Virus record (IMG/VR): IMGVR_UViG_3300020162_001996
Location: 1-30,886 of that record
Length of the DNA stretch: 30,886 nucleotides
Reading direction: 5' to 3' (one strand)
Source of the DNA: a virus
This document shows, in pieces, positions 15,472-23,385 of the stretch (within the stretch, counting starts at the first letter, position 1; the number at the start of each line of letters is the position of its first letter). Both the position numbers and the translations under genes were made by a program. Under the pieces are notes generated by a model, which saw only the letters and a list, made by a program, of their open reading frames with translations, did not search any database and was not told the DNA's origin.

Positions 15472-16565
15472 TATTCAACAGTTTGTGAAACTTTAAAATA
15501 AAAATCATCATCATAAATGTAAGTACCACCATCAATGATAGACTTAATTTGTATTTTATAATAACGATCAGGTTCTAAACCATTCATATATAACATAAAA
15601 TAACTACTTGTGTCATCAGCACTTAATTTAGTAGCTACATTATCAAAATCAATTACTTTTAAATTTGAGTTTAAATCAATAATAGAATAATAAGAAGTTT
15701 CAGGTAATATTTTATTATAGATATATAAAGAACTAGTTACAAACGTTCTAGCTGGATATCTATCTTTAGCATATACTCTTAACTTAGCATATTCACTATC
15801 ATAAAAAACATTTTTATTGTTTGATAATGACACTAATATATTATTGTTACTTACAACTGTACTTGATCCTGGGGTGAATGTACTATCATTCCATTTAAAC
15901 TCCAAGCAAGGTGGATAAATTGTGTTAGTGTCTCTTGAAAAGAAATCAAATGTGTATTGATAATTTGGATTAAATTCAATTGATCCAGTATTACGAATAA
16001 TAAATCCATTATTTGGTATAACACTAGCTGTCCAAGCAGCAACAATTGATGTTACATTAACATTAATATCTTTAGTTGAAAAATAATTAAATGTTTGTGA
16101 TGCTGAATAAGCATTATACCAGGCAGCACCTCCTGAATTTCCAACATAAAATGAAGATGAAACTCCAGCTGGTAAACTAGTTACAGACCAAGTATTTGTT
16201 TGGTTTGCACTTCTATATTGCCAACTAGCTCCATTATCACTTTCAGGAATGTTATTAAAACGTCCTGTACCCATGTCCCAACTCTGATATAATGGGTTAA
16301 TATCAATATTAAAATTGGTTGGTATCCCATCAACATGGGCATTATATAATTTTAAAGAGGCTGTATAATTAATACCTGATTTAGAAATAACATCAGAAAT
16401 GTCATCATTATCAAATTTAATTAATACACGACTAGTAGATGAAGACACGTAAAGGTTAGGTGCCTTTTTAGATAAGTCTAAAATAGCATCTAACCCCGCG
16501 TTTAGAGTATTATAATCTGTATAGATTGTTGTGTCCTGTGAAGGAAATATTTTATAAACACCCAT
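15471..16565 (-). CDS. DNRLRE-like tail structural protein, 364 aa
   Basis: A beta-rich 364-aa protein. The start (FPSQDTTIYTDYNTLNAGLDAILDL, then SSTSRVLIKFD and ASLKLYNA) follows the pattern of DNRLRE-type beta-sandwich domains: a 'Thr-Ile-Tyr ... Asn-Ala-Gly ... rvLIkFD ... LkLY' series. The C-terminal 120 residues look like one or two fibronectin-like sheets ending at the TVE terminus. Position directly after the gp6-like wedge and GH19 genes and before the giant tail protein suggests a baseplate-to-fibre connector. A candidate late motif precedes it by 19 bases. Confidence 0.62.
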   Translation of the reverse strand: MGVYKIFPSQDTTIYTDYNTLNAGLDAILDLSKKAPNLYVSSSTSRVLIKFDNDDISDVISKSGINYTASLKLYNAHVDGIPTNFNIDINPLYQSWDMGTGRFNNIPESDNGASWQYRSANQTNTWSVTSLPAGVSSSFYVGNSGGAAWYNAYSASQTFNYFSTKDINVNVTSIVAAWTASVIPNNGFIIRNTGSIEFNPNYQYTFDFFSRDTNTIYPPCLEFKWNDSTFTPGSSTVVSNNNILVSLSNNKNVFYDSEYAKLRVYAKDRYPARTFVTSSLYIYNKILPETSYYSIIDLNSNLKVIDFDNVATKLSADDTSSYFMLYMNGLEPDRYYKIQIKSIIDGGTYIYDDDFYFKVSQTVE

Positions 16566-16584
16566 TATTATAGTATTATTCTAG

Positions 16585-16593
16585 TATAAATAT
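16585..16593 (-). promoter_or_regulatory. Candidate late promoter motif ATATTTATA
   Basis: CCCATATTTATA on the coding strand in the 44-base gap between the GH19 gene and the DNRLRE-like gene, 19 bases before the ATG. Confidence 0.5.
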
Positions 16594-16609
16594 GGGACGT
16601 TTATAGAGA

Positions 16610-17209
16610 TTAAGCTAGTAAGTGATGGTATTCTTTGAAGTGTTTAATACGATCTGCTAATCCAATAGTACCACCATTAACACGTTTTGTAATTTTAGTT
16701 ACAACCGCGTCAGTAGCACCTTCATCAGCCATCTTATGTAAACCATTTTTAGAAAAGAACCAAGCAGCTGATAATAAAGCATATTTGTCAGCTACTGATG
16801 ATGGATCTTTTGTTAAGTCTTCATTAATAGATTTACCAAATGCTGTGTAGTTATCTTTACCTGTTAATTGGATATAACCACGACCACAGAATTTAGCTCC
16901 ATCACCAGATGCTTCAGGACCATTACCCATTCTATTACCATATACTTTGTTAGCAATTTTTTCAGGTTGTCTAGCATATGATGCTGCAGCGGCTTCAGTT
17001 GGGAAGTATTTTTTAAATGTATTTGCTAAACCTTTAGCACTATAGTTTAAATTTTCTTTAGTTAAACGGAATCCACCTGATTCGTGACCACATTGAGCTA
17101 AAAAGTGAGCTAAGCGTAGTGGAGTATTGATTTGGAATTTTTCCATTACTCCTGGAATTTGGCTAATTACTTTGTCAGGAATGTGTCCTTTTAATTTGTC
17201 TAGGTTCAT
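16610..17209 (-). CDS. GH19 chitinase-like endolysin / muramidase
   Basis: A 199-aa single-domain protein of the glycoside hydrolase 19 fold. HESGGF (42-47) holds the predicted catalytic acid Glu43, LAHFLAQCGHESG is the family's N-terminal helix, and GRGYIQLTGKDNY (109-121) is the diagnostic block. GH19 enzymes in phages usually cut peptidoglycan glycan strands. It has no signal peptide, so release at lysis would need a holin, which I cannot identify here. Lying inside the baseplate operon between the gp6-like and DNRLRE-like genes, it may instead be a tail-carried lysozyme used at entry; the sequence does not decide this. Length is complete for the fold. Confidence 0.88.
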   Translation of the reverse strand: MNLDKLKGHIPDKVISQIPGVMEKFQINTPLRLAHFLAQCGHESGGFRLTKENLNYSAKGLANTFKKYFPTEAAAASYARQPEKIANKVYGNRMGNGPEASGDGAKFCGRGYIQLTGKDNYTAFGKSINEDLTKDPSSVADKYALLSAAWFFSKNGLHKMADEGATDAVVTKITKRVNGGTIGLADRIKHFKEYHHLLA

Positions 17210-17219
17210 ATTTTAATTT

Positions 17220-19091
17220 TTAGTAAGTTACTACTTTACCATAAATATCAGTGTCAGGGAATCTTACTTCAAAAATCATTGGATCAAGAGATGGATAAAC
17301 AACACCTTGCTTTGTAGCGGCTTTAATATCATATGAGTATAGAGAGTAGTTACCGCCCGCTAAGTTTATAATATCTACTTTAACAACTGATTGAACTCCC
17401 ATTACAGCACCGATTAAATTATAAATGTTTGAATAAATAATTGGTTGATTGATTTGCCATTTAGAAATATCAAAATAGTTTTTAACAGCAGCTATAGCTC
17501 TAGTTAATACTTCTTGAGAGTTATAAGCTGGAGATGTTGTTATGTCAAATGATACTTTTATATTGGTATAATAAGCATCCTTAATTAAAATAGCATCACT
17601 AGCCATTTTATGATATGCTAAATATGTTTTTAAATTCTGTTTAATAGCATTAGATGCTCTAGTCATTTTATTATCTAAATCAGTTGATAAAATATAAATA
17701 GATAAAGCTAATGGATTATTAGTTACAAAATTTTGTCTATCAGTATCATTAGCTACTAAATAATCTTGTGTTACATAAGCTTTACTTATATAACCAAATT
17801 TAGCAGGCATTGAAAGTGTTCTAACTAAATAGTCAGCTTTAGTAACATTTCTATTTTGAGTAGGGAAGTTAGCTAAAGCTTGTAAACGAATCTGTTCTGT
17901 TGATTCACCAGGTCCACCACCAGCTGATGGGTGTGAGTTATTAAATCTAATAGAATTTCTTAAACTAGTAATTAAATTAGCATCTAAATTGTAAGAGTCA
18001 ATAAATGAAGTTATTGTTGAATTTATATTAATATCATCAGATGGTAAGTTAGCTGTTATGCCTCCTCCAGTAACATATTCAACAGTTAATGTTGTGTTAG
18101 ATGGGGCTATACCATATTCATTTGTGTATAAGAAATTTGATGGATCATAAGCTTGATTTAACTTACTAATGCCATCTACTAAACCTAAACCAACATTATC
18201 TGGATTTGGAATGATAGTTTCATCAGGTACTGATGTTACTCCACTACCAAATTCTAAAGTTAAATTATTATCATCATCAAAACGAGATACAAAACGTCTT
18301 GGTACTCGTTTTAAACGTAACATAAAACGAGCATTATCATTTTCATCAGCATAATTTGGCTCGTTAGATGGTATATTTAAACTTTCATCAAACACTGTAT
18401 CTTGAGCTAAATAAGGTACTTCATACCATTGATTATTATCACTATCTGTTATACTTAATATTTGAATTATATCAGGGTCAGATATAGTTACAGTTGAAAA
18501 TTGTTGAGGATTACCAAATGTAAAATCTGTTGTTTTAATAGTACCTGAATATGCTTTTACTTGTTTTTTAAGTAAGTAAAATTGTGGATTACCACTTCCA
18601 TCATATTGGTATATAGTGATTGTTGTTGAATCAAATGAAGATGAGAATCCAAAATCAACTAAATCCTCAGTTATAAAAGTTACACTTGGATTTGATGTTG
18701 ATTGTATAGTTGAGTTTTGAGCTATTTTAAAAGCATATCTCCAGTCAGGACTATAAGTTGGAGCGCCAATACTTGGTACCTGTTGATACACATCTAACAT
18801 AACACTAGATGCTGTTGTTATTTTAGGTCTATATCCTAAAGCATAAGCTAAAGCAATTATATTTTTTCTCTCTTGAGCGTATAATAATAATGTTTCTTGT
18901 AATTGAGTATCAGTATAAAATGATAAAACGTCACCAATATAAGCGGCCATCTCCATAAACATATTACCTGGAGATGATGGACTGAAGTCCATATAAGTAT
19001 TTTGGAAATATGTTCTAGCGTAGTTAATAAGATCTTGTCGCAACGTAGCGAAATCTTTATTATAATATTTTATATCTGGTTGGTTTGCCAT
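17220..19091 (-). CDS. Baseplate wedge protein, gp6/J-like
   Basis: A 623-aa protein. The N-terminus (LINYARTYFQNTYMDF, then SSPGNMFMEMAAYIGDVLSFY and LLLYAQERKNIIALAYALGYRP) is the hallmark of T4 gp6/phage-J-type baseplate wedge proteins. The middle carries RLKRVPRRFVSRFDDDNNLTLEFGSG, and the region around 400-560 (FPTQNRNVTKADYLVRTL) resembles the conserved Baseplate_J core. In T4, gp6 dimers form the ring that joins wedges and drives sheath contraction. It is preceded by the gp25-like gene one base away, the same pairing as in many contractile tails. Confidence 0.88.
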   Translation of the reverse strand: MANQPDIKYYNKDFATLRQDLINYARTYFQNTYMDFSPSSPGNMFMEMAAYIGDVLSFYTDTQLQETLLLYAQERKNIIALAYALGYRPKITTASSVMLDVYQQVPSIGAPTYSPDWRYAFKIAQNSTIQSTSNPSVTFITEDLVDFGFSSSFDSTTITIYQYDGSGNPQFYLLKKQVKAYSGTIKTTDFTFGNPQQFSTVTISDPDIIQILSITDSDNNQWYEVPYLAQDTVFDESLNIPSNEPNYADENDNARFMLRLKRVPRRFVSRFDDDNNLTLEFGSGVTSVPDETIIPNPDNVGLGLVDGISKLNQAYDPSNFLYTNEYGIAPSNTTLTVEYVTGGGITANLPSDDININSTITSFIDSYNLDANLITSLRNSIRFNNSHPSAGGGPGESTEQIRLQALANFPTQNRNVTKADYLVRTLSMPAKFGYISKAYVTQDYLVANDTDRQNFVTNNPLALSIYILSTDLDNKMTRASNAIKQNLKTYLAYHKMASDAILIKDAYYTNIKVSFDITTSPAYNSQEVLTRAIAAVKNYFDISKWQINQPIIYSNIYNLIGAVMGVQSVVKVDIINLAGGNYSLYSYDIKAATKQGVVYPSLDPMIFEVRFPDTDIYGKVVTY

Positions 19092-19092
19092 T

Positions 19093-19527
19093 TTATCTAA
19101 TTAAATTAATAAGTCCTCTTGTTTCAACATTAACAACAACTTGTTGGTTTTGTTGATTAAGTTGATAATTTATAGCTATGTTCACTAAATTATTGTCTGG
19201 ATCTCTTTTGATGATTATAGACTGTAAAATAATATTAGGAACATAAATTAATATTTCATCCTCTAGTCTAGCAGCTATATCATCAAATGTTGAATCATCA
19301 TTAGCCTCAAATATAGCTCGTCTAATATCTCCTCCAAAATTAGGATCATATAAACGTTCACCCTTGTTAGTTAAAACATAATTAATCAAATTAGATTTAA
19401 TTTGATCTTTAGTTGTTATTGTTGAATTAAAAACACTAGTGTTATTACTGTATAAAACACTAATACCAATGCCTTTTGGTTGTCCAAAGTCTTGAGGGTT
19501 AAGTCTATATATTTGTCTAATTGCCAT
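19093..19527 (-). CDS. Baseplate wedge protein, gp25-like
   Basis: A 144-aa protein of the gp25/GpW lysozyme-like fold. Features are NLINYVLTNKGERLYDPNFGGDIRRAIFE (about 46-74), the segment characteristic of the family, followed by a C-terminal beta-alpha part (IIIKRDPDNNLVNIAINYQL). The EPR-like core of the family appears here as KGERLYDPNFG. gp25 starts sheath assembly on the baseplate. The name 'lysozyme' for this fold is misleading and no catalytic role is expected. It shares a base with the upstream 153-aa gene and lies next to the gp6-like gene. Confidence 0.9.
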   Translation of the reverse strand: MAIRQIYRLNPQDFGQPKGIGISVLYSNNTSVFNSTITTKDQIKSNLINYVLTNKGERLYDPNFGGDIRRAIFEANDDSTFDDIAARLEDEILIYVPNIILQSIIIKRDPDNNLVNIAINYQLNQQNQQVVVNVETRGLINLIR

Positions 19528-19988
19528 TAGAGTTTTCCGTCTTGTTTCATTTTATTCATTAACGCGCTAAAATCAGGTACTACATCAATTTTAACAGCAT
19601 TTATATCTCCTGCTGGTCTAGTACTAGATAGCATTTGATCTACACTATTTACTACTTGTACTTCATTCATCATTGGTCCACCAAAACCTTGAGCCATTGA
19701 TGAATCCATAGTACCTAATGATTGCCAATCACTAGCATGTTTAGTTTCATTTAATATCTCATTTAAGATATTATTATTAGTAAACGCGGTAGGTTTAATA
19801 GGCTGTGTAGGTTTGGCAGGTTTTATAGATTCAACCATGGAATTTTTTACTGTGGTTTGTTTGGCCTCTGCCACCACTGGCTTAGGGTCTGGTGCCTCAA
19901 GCAATATTCCAAGCTCTTCCCTTACAACAGCTTGTACTTCTTCGCGTATAACCTTGCGTAATAATTTTACAAATGTATCAGCTTTCAT
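19527..19988 (-). CDS. Hypothetical baseplate-operon protein, 153 aa
   Basis: It begins MKADTFVKLLRKVIREEVQAVVREEL, a basic-acidic amphipathic helix, followed by a Pro/Lys-rich linker (about 35-75) and an Asn/Met-rich, probably disordered C-terminus with PDFSALMNKMKQDGK at the end. I chose the ATG at 19988 over one at 20045, which would add 19 residues but overlap the upstream gene by 41 bases. The chosen start leaves a 16-base gap. It is encoded between the 407-aa protein and gp25-like protein, so it is likely a baseplate assembly or scaffolding factor, but I do not recognise it. Confidence 0.62.
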   Translation of the reverse strand: MKADTFVKLLRKVIREEVQAVVREELGILLEAPDPKPVVAEAKQTTVKNSMVESIKPAKPTQPIKPTAFTNNNILNEILNETKHASDWQSLGTMDSSMAQGFGGPMMNEVQVVNSVDQMLSSTRPAGDINAVKIDVVPDFSALMNKMKQDGKL

Positions 19989-19991
19989 GTC

Positions 19992-20000
19992 TATAAATAT
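19992..20000 (-). promoter_or_regulatory. Candidate late promoter motif ATATTTATA (weak case)
   Basis: ATATTTATA on the coding strand, only 3 bases before the chosen ATG. A promoter here would give a nearly leaderless transcript or start inside the gene, so this copy is less convincing than the others. Confidence 0.3.
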
Positions 20001-20004
20001 TTTA

Positions 20005-21228
20005 TTATCCAAGTATTGATTTAATTTCTTCAAGTAATTCAGCATCCGTTTTTAAACGGCTTGGTGCGGTTTGTGTTATTTTTAATTTACTAAATGAATC
20101 TAACGCCTGATATTGACGTTGTTCATTAGGTAATGTTACTAATTTAAGCATATATGTTTTACCACCAGCACTGGTGTAATTCTCATCAGATGGAACACTA
20201 TTTTTAGAATCTTCTAATTGTAGACTTAATTCATTTTTATCAACACCTGAATTGTTTTGATCAATTAAATTAAATTGTAATTTATTAATTTTGATTCTAA
20301 TTTTAGTTAGCATTTCTTTAAATATAGTTAGAAATAATTGAAGAGATGTAATAGCAGCTTGATACTGATCTATTTTTTTATTATCTTTTTCTAACTGTTG
20401 TAAACTTCTAACTGTGTTAAATAACGCTAAACCTACTGAAGGTTTAGAAGGTGTTGGGGCTGCTAATTCAGCTGTAATTCTAGCGAATCTAGCTAACATT
20501 AATCTTTGTTTAATTTTAATATATATTTTTATTACAGATAAAGCTATATTAAGTACTCTAACTATATTGTTTAAAGTTGTTATTATTCTATTAAGTGTTT
20601 CTACAGTTCTTTTAATATTAGAAACACGTCTATCAAAATTACTTTTAAATATAGCGTAGTTACCTGGATTTGAAGGTGTGAAAGTGAACACACCATTTTC
20701 AATAGTTAGTGTACCTTTATTTTGTAATTGTTGTTTAGTATCTTTAGTTAATTTTTTAATTAATAAATCTGCTATATTCTCAGCCCTAATAAAAGACATT
20801 AATATAGGAGTAGCTATAGACGCTATTTGAAGTTTAGCATTTTTAGATGTTTGTTTAGCTTGATCTTTTAAAAATCCTTTTTTATCATCAAGTGATTTTT
20901 CAAGTTCTTCTGATTTTTTCTTCTCTTTATCTTTACGATCCTTTATCTGCTTTTGTGTCTTATCAAGTTTATTTTTAGATTCATCTGAATTAGGTAATTT
21001 TGATGTAAAATCTTTTAACTTATTAGGATCTAATTTTTTTAATTGATCAATAGGTACATTGTTGAGTGATGCTAATTTTTCAGGAGGTAAATTTTTAATA
21101 GCATCTACTTGAGCAGGACTTAATTGTTTAAGTTTACTTGGATCTAAAGTAGAAGTTAATCCTTTAGGTATATTATTTACATTACCTGGTTGTGAATATT
21201 GTGATGGTATATTTCCTATTGTTGACAT
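20005..21228 (-). CDS. Helical baseplate/tail protein with an 11-residue N-terminal repeat, 407 aa
   Basis: Residues 28-74 carry about four copies of an 11-residue unit, L-x-P-x-K-L-x-x-L-x-x (LDPSKLKQ, LSPAQVDAIKN, LPPEKLASLNN, VPIDQLKKLDP). A highly charged Lys/Glu coiled coil follows (85-125), then a hydrophobic-rich helical middle (130-240: IASIATPILMSFI, NRIITTLNNIVRVLNIALSVIKIYIKI) and a C-terminal region ending AELLEEIKSIL. No enzyme motif is visible. The position between the spike and gp25-like genes suggests a baseplate hub or tail-tube initiation component. The middle could look like membrane helices, but in this place amphipathic packing helices are more likely. Confidence 0.6.
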   Translation of the reverse strand: MSTIGNIPSQYSQPGNVNNIPKGLTSTLDPSKLKQLSPAQVDAIKNLPPEKLASLNNVPIDQLKKLDPNKLKDFTSKLPNSDESKNKLDKTQKQIKDRKDKEKKKSEELEKSLDDKKGFLKDQAKQTSKNAKLQIASIATPILMSFIRAENIADLLIKKLTKDTKQQLQNKGTLTIENGVFTFTPSNPGNYAIFKSNFDRRVSNIKRTVETLNRIITTLNNIVRVLNIALSVIKIYIKIKQRLMLARFARITAELAAPTPSKPSVGLALFNTVRSLQQLEKDNKKIDQYQAAITSLQLFLTIFKEMLTKIRIKINKLQFNLIDQNNSGVDKNELSLQLEDSKNSVPSDENYTSAGGKTYMLKLVTLPNEQRQYQALDSFSKLKITQTAPSRLKTDAELLEEIKSILG

Positions 21229-21231
21229 TAT

Positions 21232-21681
21232 TTATATTATTGATACAGTGTCTGATTTAACATTACCTGGTTCAGCTAAAGAATTTTTCACATTAGCCAT
21301 TTTTAGTTTTAAATAAGCAGATGCTATAACAGCTAATGGAGGAAAAGCAACAGCTGCCTCCATCATTTTACTATAATTAGTCACAGCATCATTCTGGTCA
21401 TTAACTGTTTCTTCTAAAGCATCTGCCTTAGGTACAGGTTCAACTGTTCTTCCTTTAGTGTCATATCCAAATTGAATATATGGAGAGTTAATGATAAAAA
21501 AGTTTTTTTCTGAATTTGTACTACCTTCAGGACCAATATCATATCTAACAGAATCTCTTGAAGTGAAGTGAACTGTTCCTTTTGAATTAAACAATATATT
21601 GTTATCATCAGTGTTAAACACTAATCTTCCTGATGATATTAATATCTGTTCTCCTGTATAGTCTTTTATTGGATCAGCCAT
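21232..21681 (-). CDS. Baseplate central spike-like protein, 149 aa
   Basis: Residues 8-60 run as short alternating beta strands (ILISSGRLVFNTDDNNILFNS, then TVHFTSRDSVRYDI), the pattern of the triple-stranded beta-helix in gp5 C-terminal/spike proteins, followed by FFIINSPYIQFG. The C-terminal part (80-149) is helical with an Ala-rich AAVAFPPLAVIASAYLKL segment. It is encoded between the two lytic hub-type proteins and the 407-aa protein, where a membrane-piercing spike would be expected. No PAAR tip motif is visible. Assignment rests on repeat pattern and position. Confidence 0.58.
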   Translation of the reverse strand: MADPIKDYTGEQILISSGRLVFNTDDNNILFNSKGTVHFTSRDSVRYDIGPEGSTNSEKNFFIINSPYIQFGYDTKGRTVEPVPKADALEETVNDQNDAVTNYSKMMEAAVAFPPLAVIASAYLKLKMANVKNSLAEPGNVKSDTVSII

Positions 21682-21687
21682 AATTTT

Positions 21688-23385
21688 TTATTTAAAATAT
21701 GATTTATATTGATTAAATATTGTTTTAGCTTCTTTTACTCTTTCTTTTAAAACTTGAACACCTGCTCTAGAATTTTGTTCTGTATTATATATATCACCAC
21801 TAGGATAATATTTATTAAATTCAGATTGTGATAAGGCAAACATTCCTTTATATTTAGTGTTTCCCGCTTTTGGTTTAAATCCACTTTCAATATAAGCTGT
21901 TGTTATTATATAGTCAAGAGGTACACCATATTCACCTGATAAATTTGAAAATAAATCATATAAATCTTTAGGTATATTTTTCTTAGCTTGAGCCATTTTT
22001 TGAGGTATTTTATACGCCGCCCAATAGGTAAAAAAGTTACCTGGTGTATAACTTGTTTCTACATCTTCACCAAATGTTTTATTAAAATCATCACCGACAT
22101 TAGTACTCCATTTGGCGTAAGTTGTAGTAACATATTTTGTACCATTTAATCTAAAACCATACATGTTACCATTAATATTGGCTGAAGTGAATTTATTTTT
22201 TGTTGGTACTTTTTGACTTGGTTGGACAAAAGAATAATATAAAACAGCTTTAACACCAGCAGGTCCTTGGTTATGCCCTAAATAAACGAGAGTAAACTCA
22301 GCTTTATCTGAGGCTGTAACTGGTGGAAGTTCTGATTTTTTAGCTGGTGCTCTTTTAACATCATTAGGATCATTTAAAGCATCAATATATTCTTGAGTAT
22401 AATCATCAACGTGTCTAGCTATTTGATCTGTTAATTGAGTTGGAGCTAATTCTAATTCTTGGTCCTCTAAGAATACAAATTCATCAACTTGTTCCTCATC
22501 AGGAGGGGGAGCAGCTGTTGGTAGTTTTTCTTCTTGTTGTGGGGGTGTAGCTACTTGTGGAGTAGGAGTAGCTGTTACAGTTGGAACAACATTTTTTGAT
22601 ATTATTTCATCTATTTGTTTTCCAATTAATTTATAAACAGGTTTATCACCATGTGGTTCAATAGCTCCAATTGGTGGCTCAACAAGTATTGCTCCTTGTT
22701 TTTCATATTGTTTATAATAGTCTCTAACTTCTTTTTCAGTTACATTTTTTAATCCACCCCACCCCCAAGAACCTTGAACTGTTAAAACAACTGCTTTAGG
22801 GAATTTTGTTTTTATTAAACTGAATAATTTAGGAATATTATCTTTAACAAATTTACCAAATCCACCATTTGTTCCAATTACAGTAACAACATGTGTCACT
22901 TCAGGATCACCACTATACTCTGTTAAAGCTTCTATTAACCAAGAAACTCCTTTTCCACCTTCCCATAAAGATGATTTACCACCTTTATCAGTTAATCGTG
23001 ATGATTGAGTTGAGTTTTTATCAACATATGGAGTTTGACTATCACCAATTAAAATAGCTTTAACTTTTGGAGATTTAGGATTATTATCAGCTGTTACTAT
23101 TTTATTAGCATCTGTTTTATCAATTAATGTTTCATAATTATTATTTCCTAAAGTTAAAGTAGAATGTGTTTGGCTTTTAGTTATAGCAACATATGAGTTT
23201 CCATAATATAAAGGAATATTATCTTTATTTTGAGTCTCTGATAGGAAATCTAATTCAGTATCTTTTAATCCGGAATATATAAATACATTTCCTTTGTTAT
23301 CAGCTGTGACGCCATTAGATTGTCTACCTTCAATACTTACCTCACCAGGTTTAACATCTCTAAAATATTGTTTTTTAGTTGACAT
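21688..23385 (-). CDS. Tail-tip protein with SGNH hydrolase-like and lytic transglycosylase domains
   Basis: A 565-aa multidomain protein. Residues 1-100 are a platform domain nearly identical to that of the upstream 609-aa protein. Residues 107-262 look like an SGNH/GDSL hydrolase: IGDSQT with Ser116, GTNGG (171-175) as block III, and His245 in EPHGDKP. A Pro/Gln/Glu linker (265-320) shares the PDEEQVDEFVFLED...PTQLT string with its paralogue. The C-terminus (about 475-560) resembles an SLT/lysozyme-like domain: EYGVPLDYIITTAYIESGF with predicted catalytic Glu500, then GMFALSQ. The two enzymes could deacetylate or deacylate envelope polymers and cut peptidoglycan on entry. The start overlaps the 609-aa gene by 11 bases. 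Confidence 0.75.
   Translation of the reverse strand: MSTKKQYFRDVKPGEVSIEGRQSNGVTADNKGNVFIYSGLKDTELDFLSETQNKDNIPLYYGNSYVAITKSQTHSTLTLGNNNYETLIDKTDANKIVTADNNPKSPKVKAILIGDSQTPYVDKNSTQSSRLTDKGGKSSLWEGGKGVSWLIEALTEYSGDPEVTHVVTVIGTNGGFGKFVKDNIPKLFSLIKTKFPKAVVLTVQGSWGWGGLKNVTEKEVRDYYKQYEKQGAILVEPPIGAIEPHGDKPVYKLIGKQIDEIISKNVVPTVTATPTPQVATPPQQEEKLPTAAPPPDEEQVDEFVFLEDQELELAPTQLTDQIARHVDDYTQEYIDALNDPNDVKRAPAKKSELPPVTASDKAEFTLVYLGHNQGPAGVKAVLYYSFVQPSQKVPTKNKFTSANINGNMYGFRLNGTKYVTTTYAKWSTNVGDDFNKTFGEDVETSYTPGNFFTYWAAYKIPQKMAQAKKNIPKDLYDLFSNLSGEYGVPLDYIITTAYIESGFKPKAGNTKYKGMFALSQSEFNKYYPSGDIYNTEQNSRAGVQVLKERVKEAKTIFNQYKSYFK
23086..23385 (-). repeat. Duplicated platform-domain sequence, copy B
   Basis: Codes for the first 100 residues of the 565-aa protein. 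Two blocks are identical in DNA to copy A: 23098-23152 (55 bp) and 23221-23269 (49 bp), against 24917-24971 and 25040-25088. Confidence 0.85.

Noticed and set aside
19989-20045. Upstream ATG adding 19 residues to the 153-aa baseplate-operon protein
   Set aside because: It would overlap the 407-aa gene by 41 bases, more than any other overlap in the window, and the extension has no conserved look.
20500-20840. Transmembrane helices in the 407-aa protein (holin-like)
   Set aside because: The hydrophobic segments are broken by regularly spaced Lys, Arg and Asn, and the gene sits in the baseplate operon; amphipathic packing helices explain them better.
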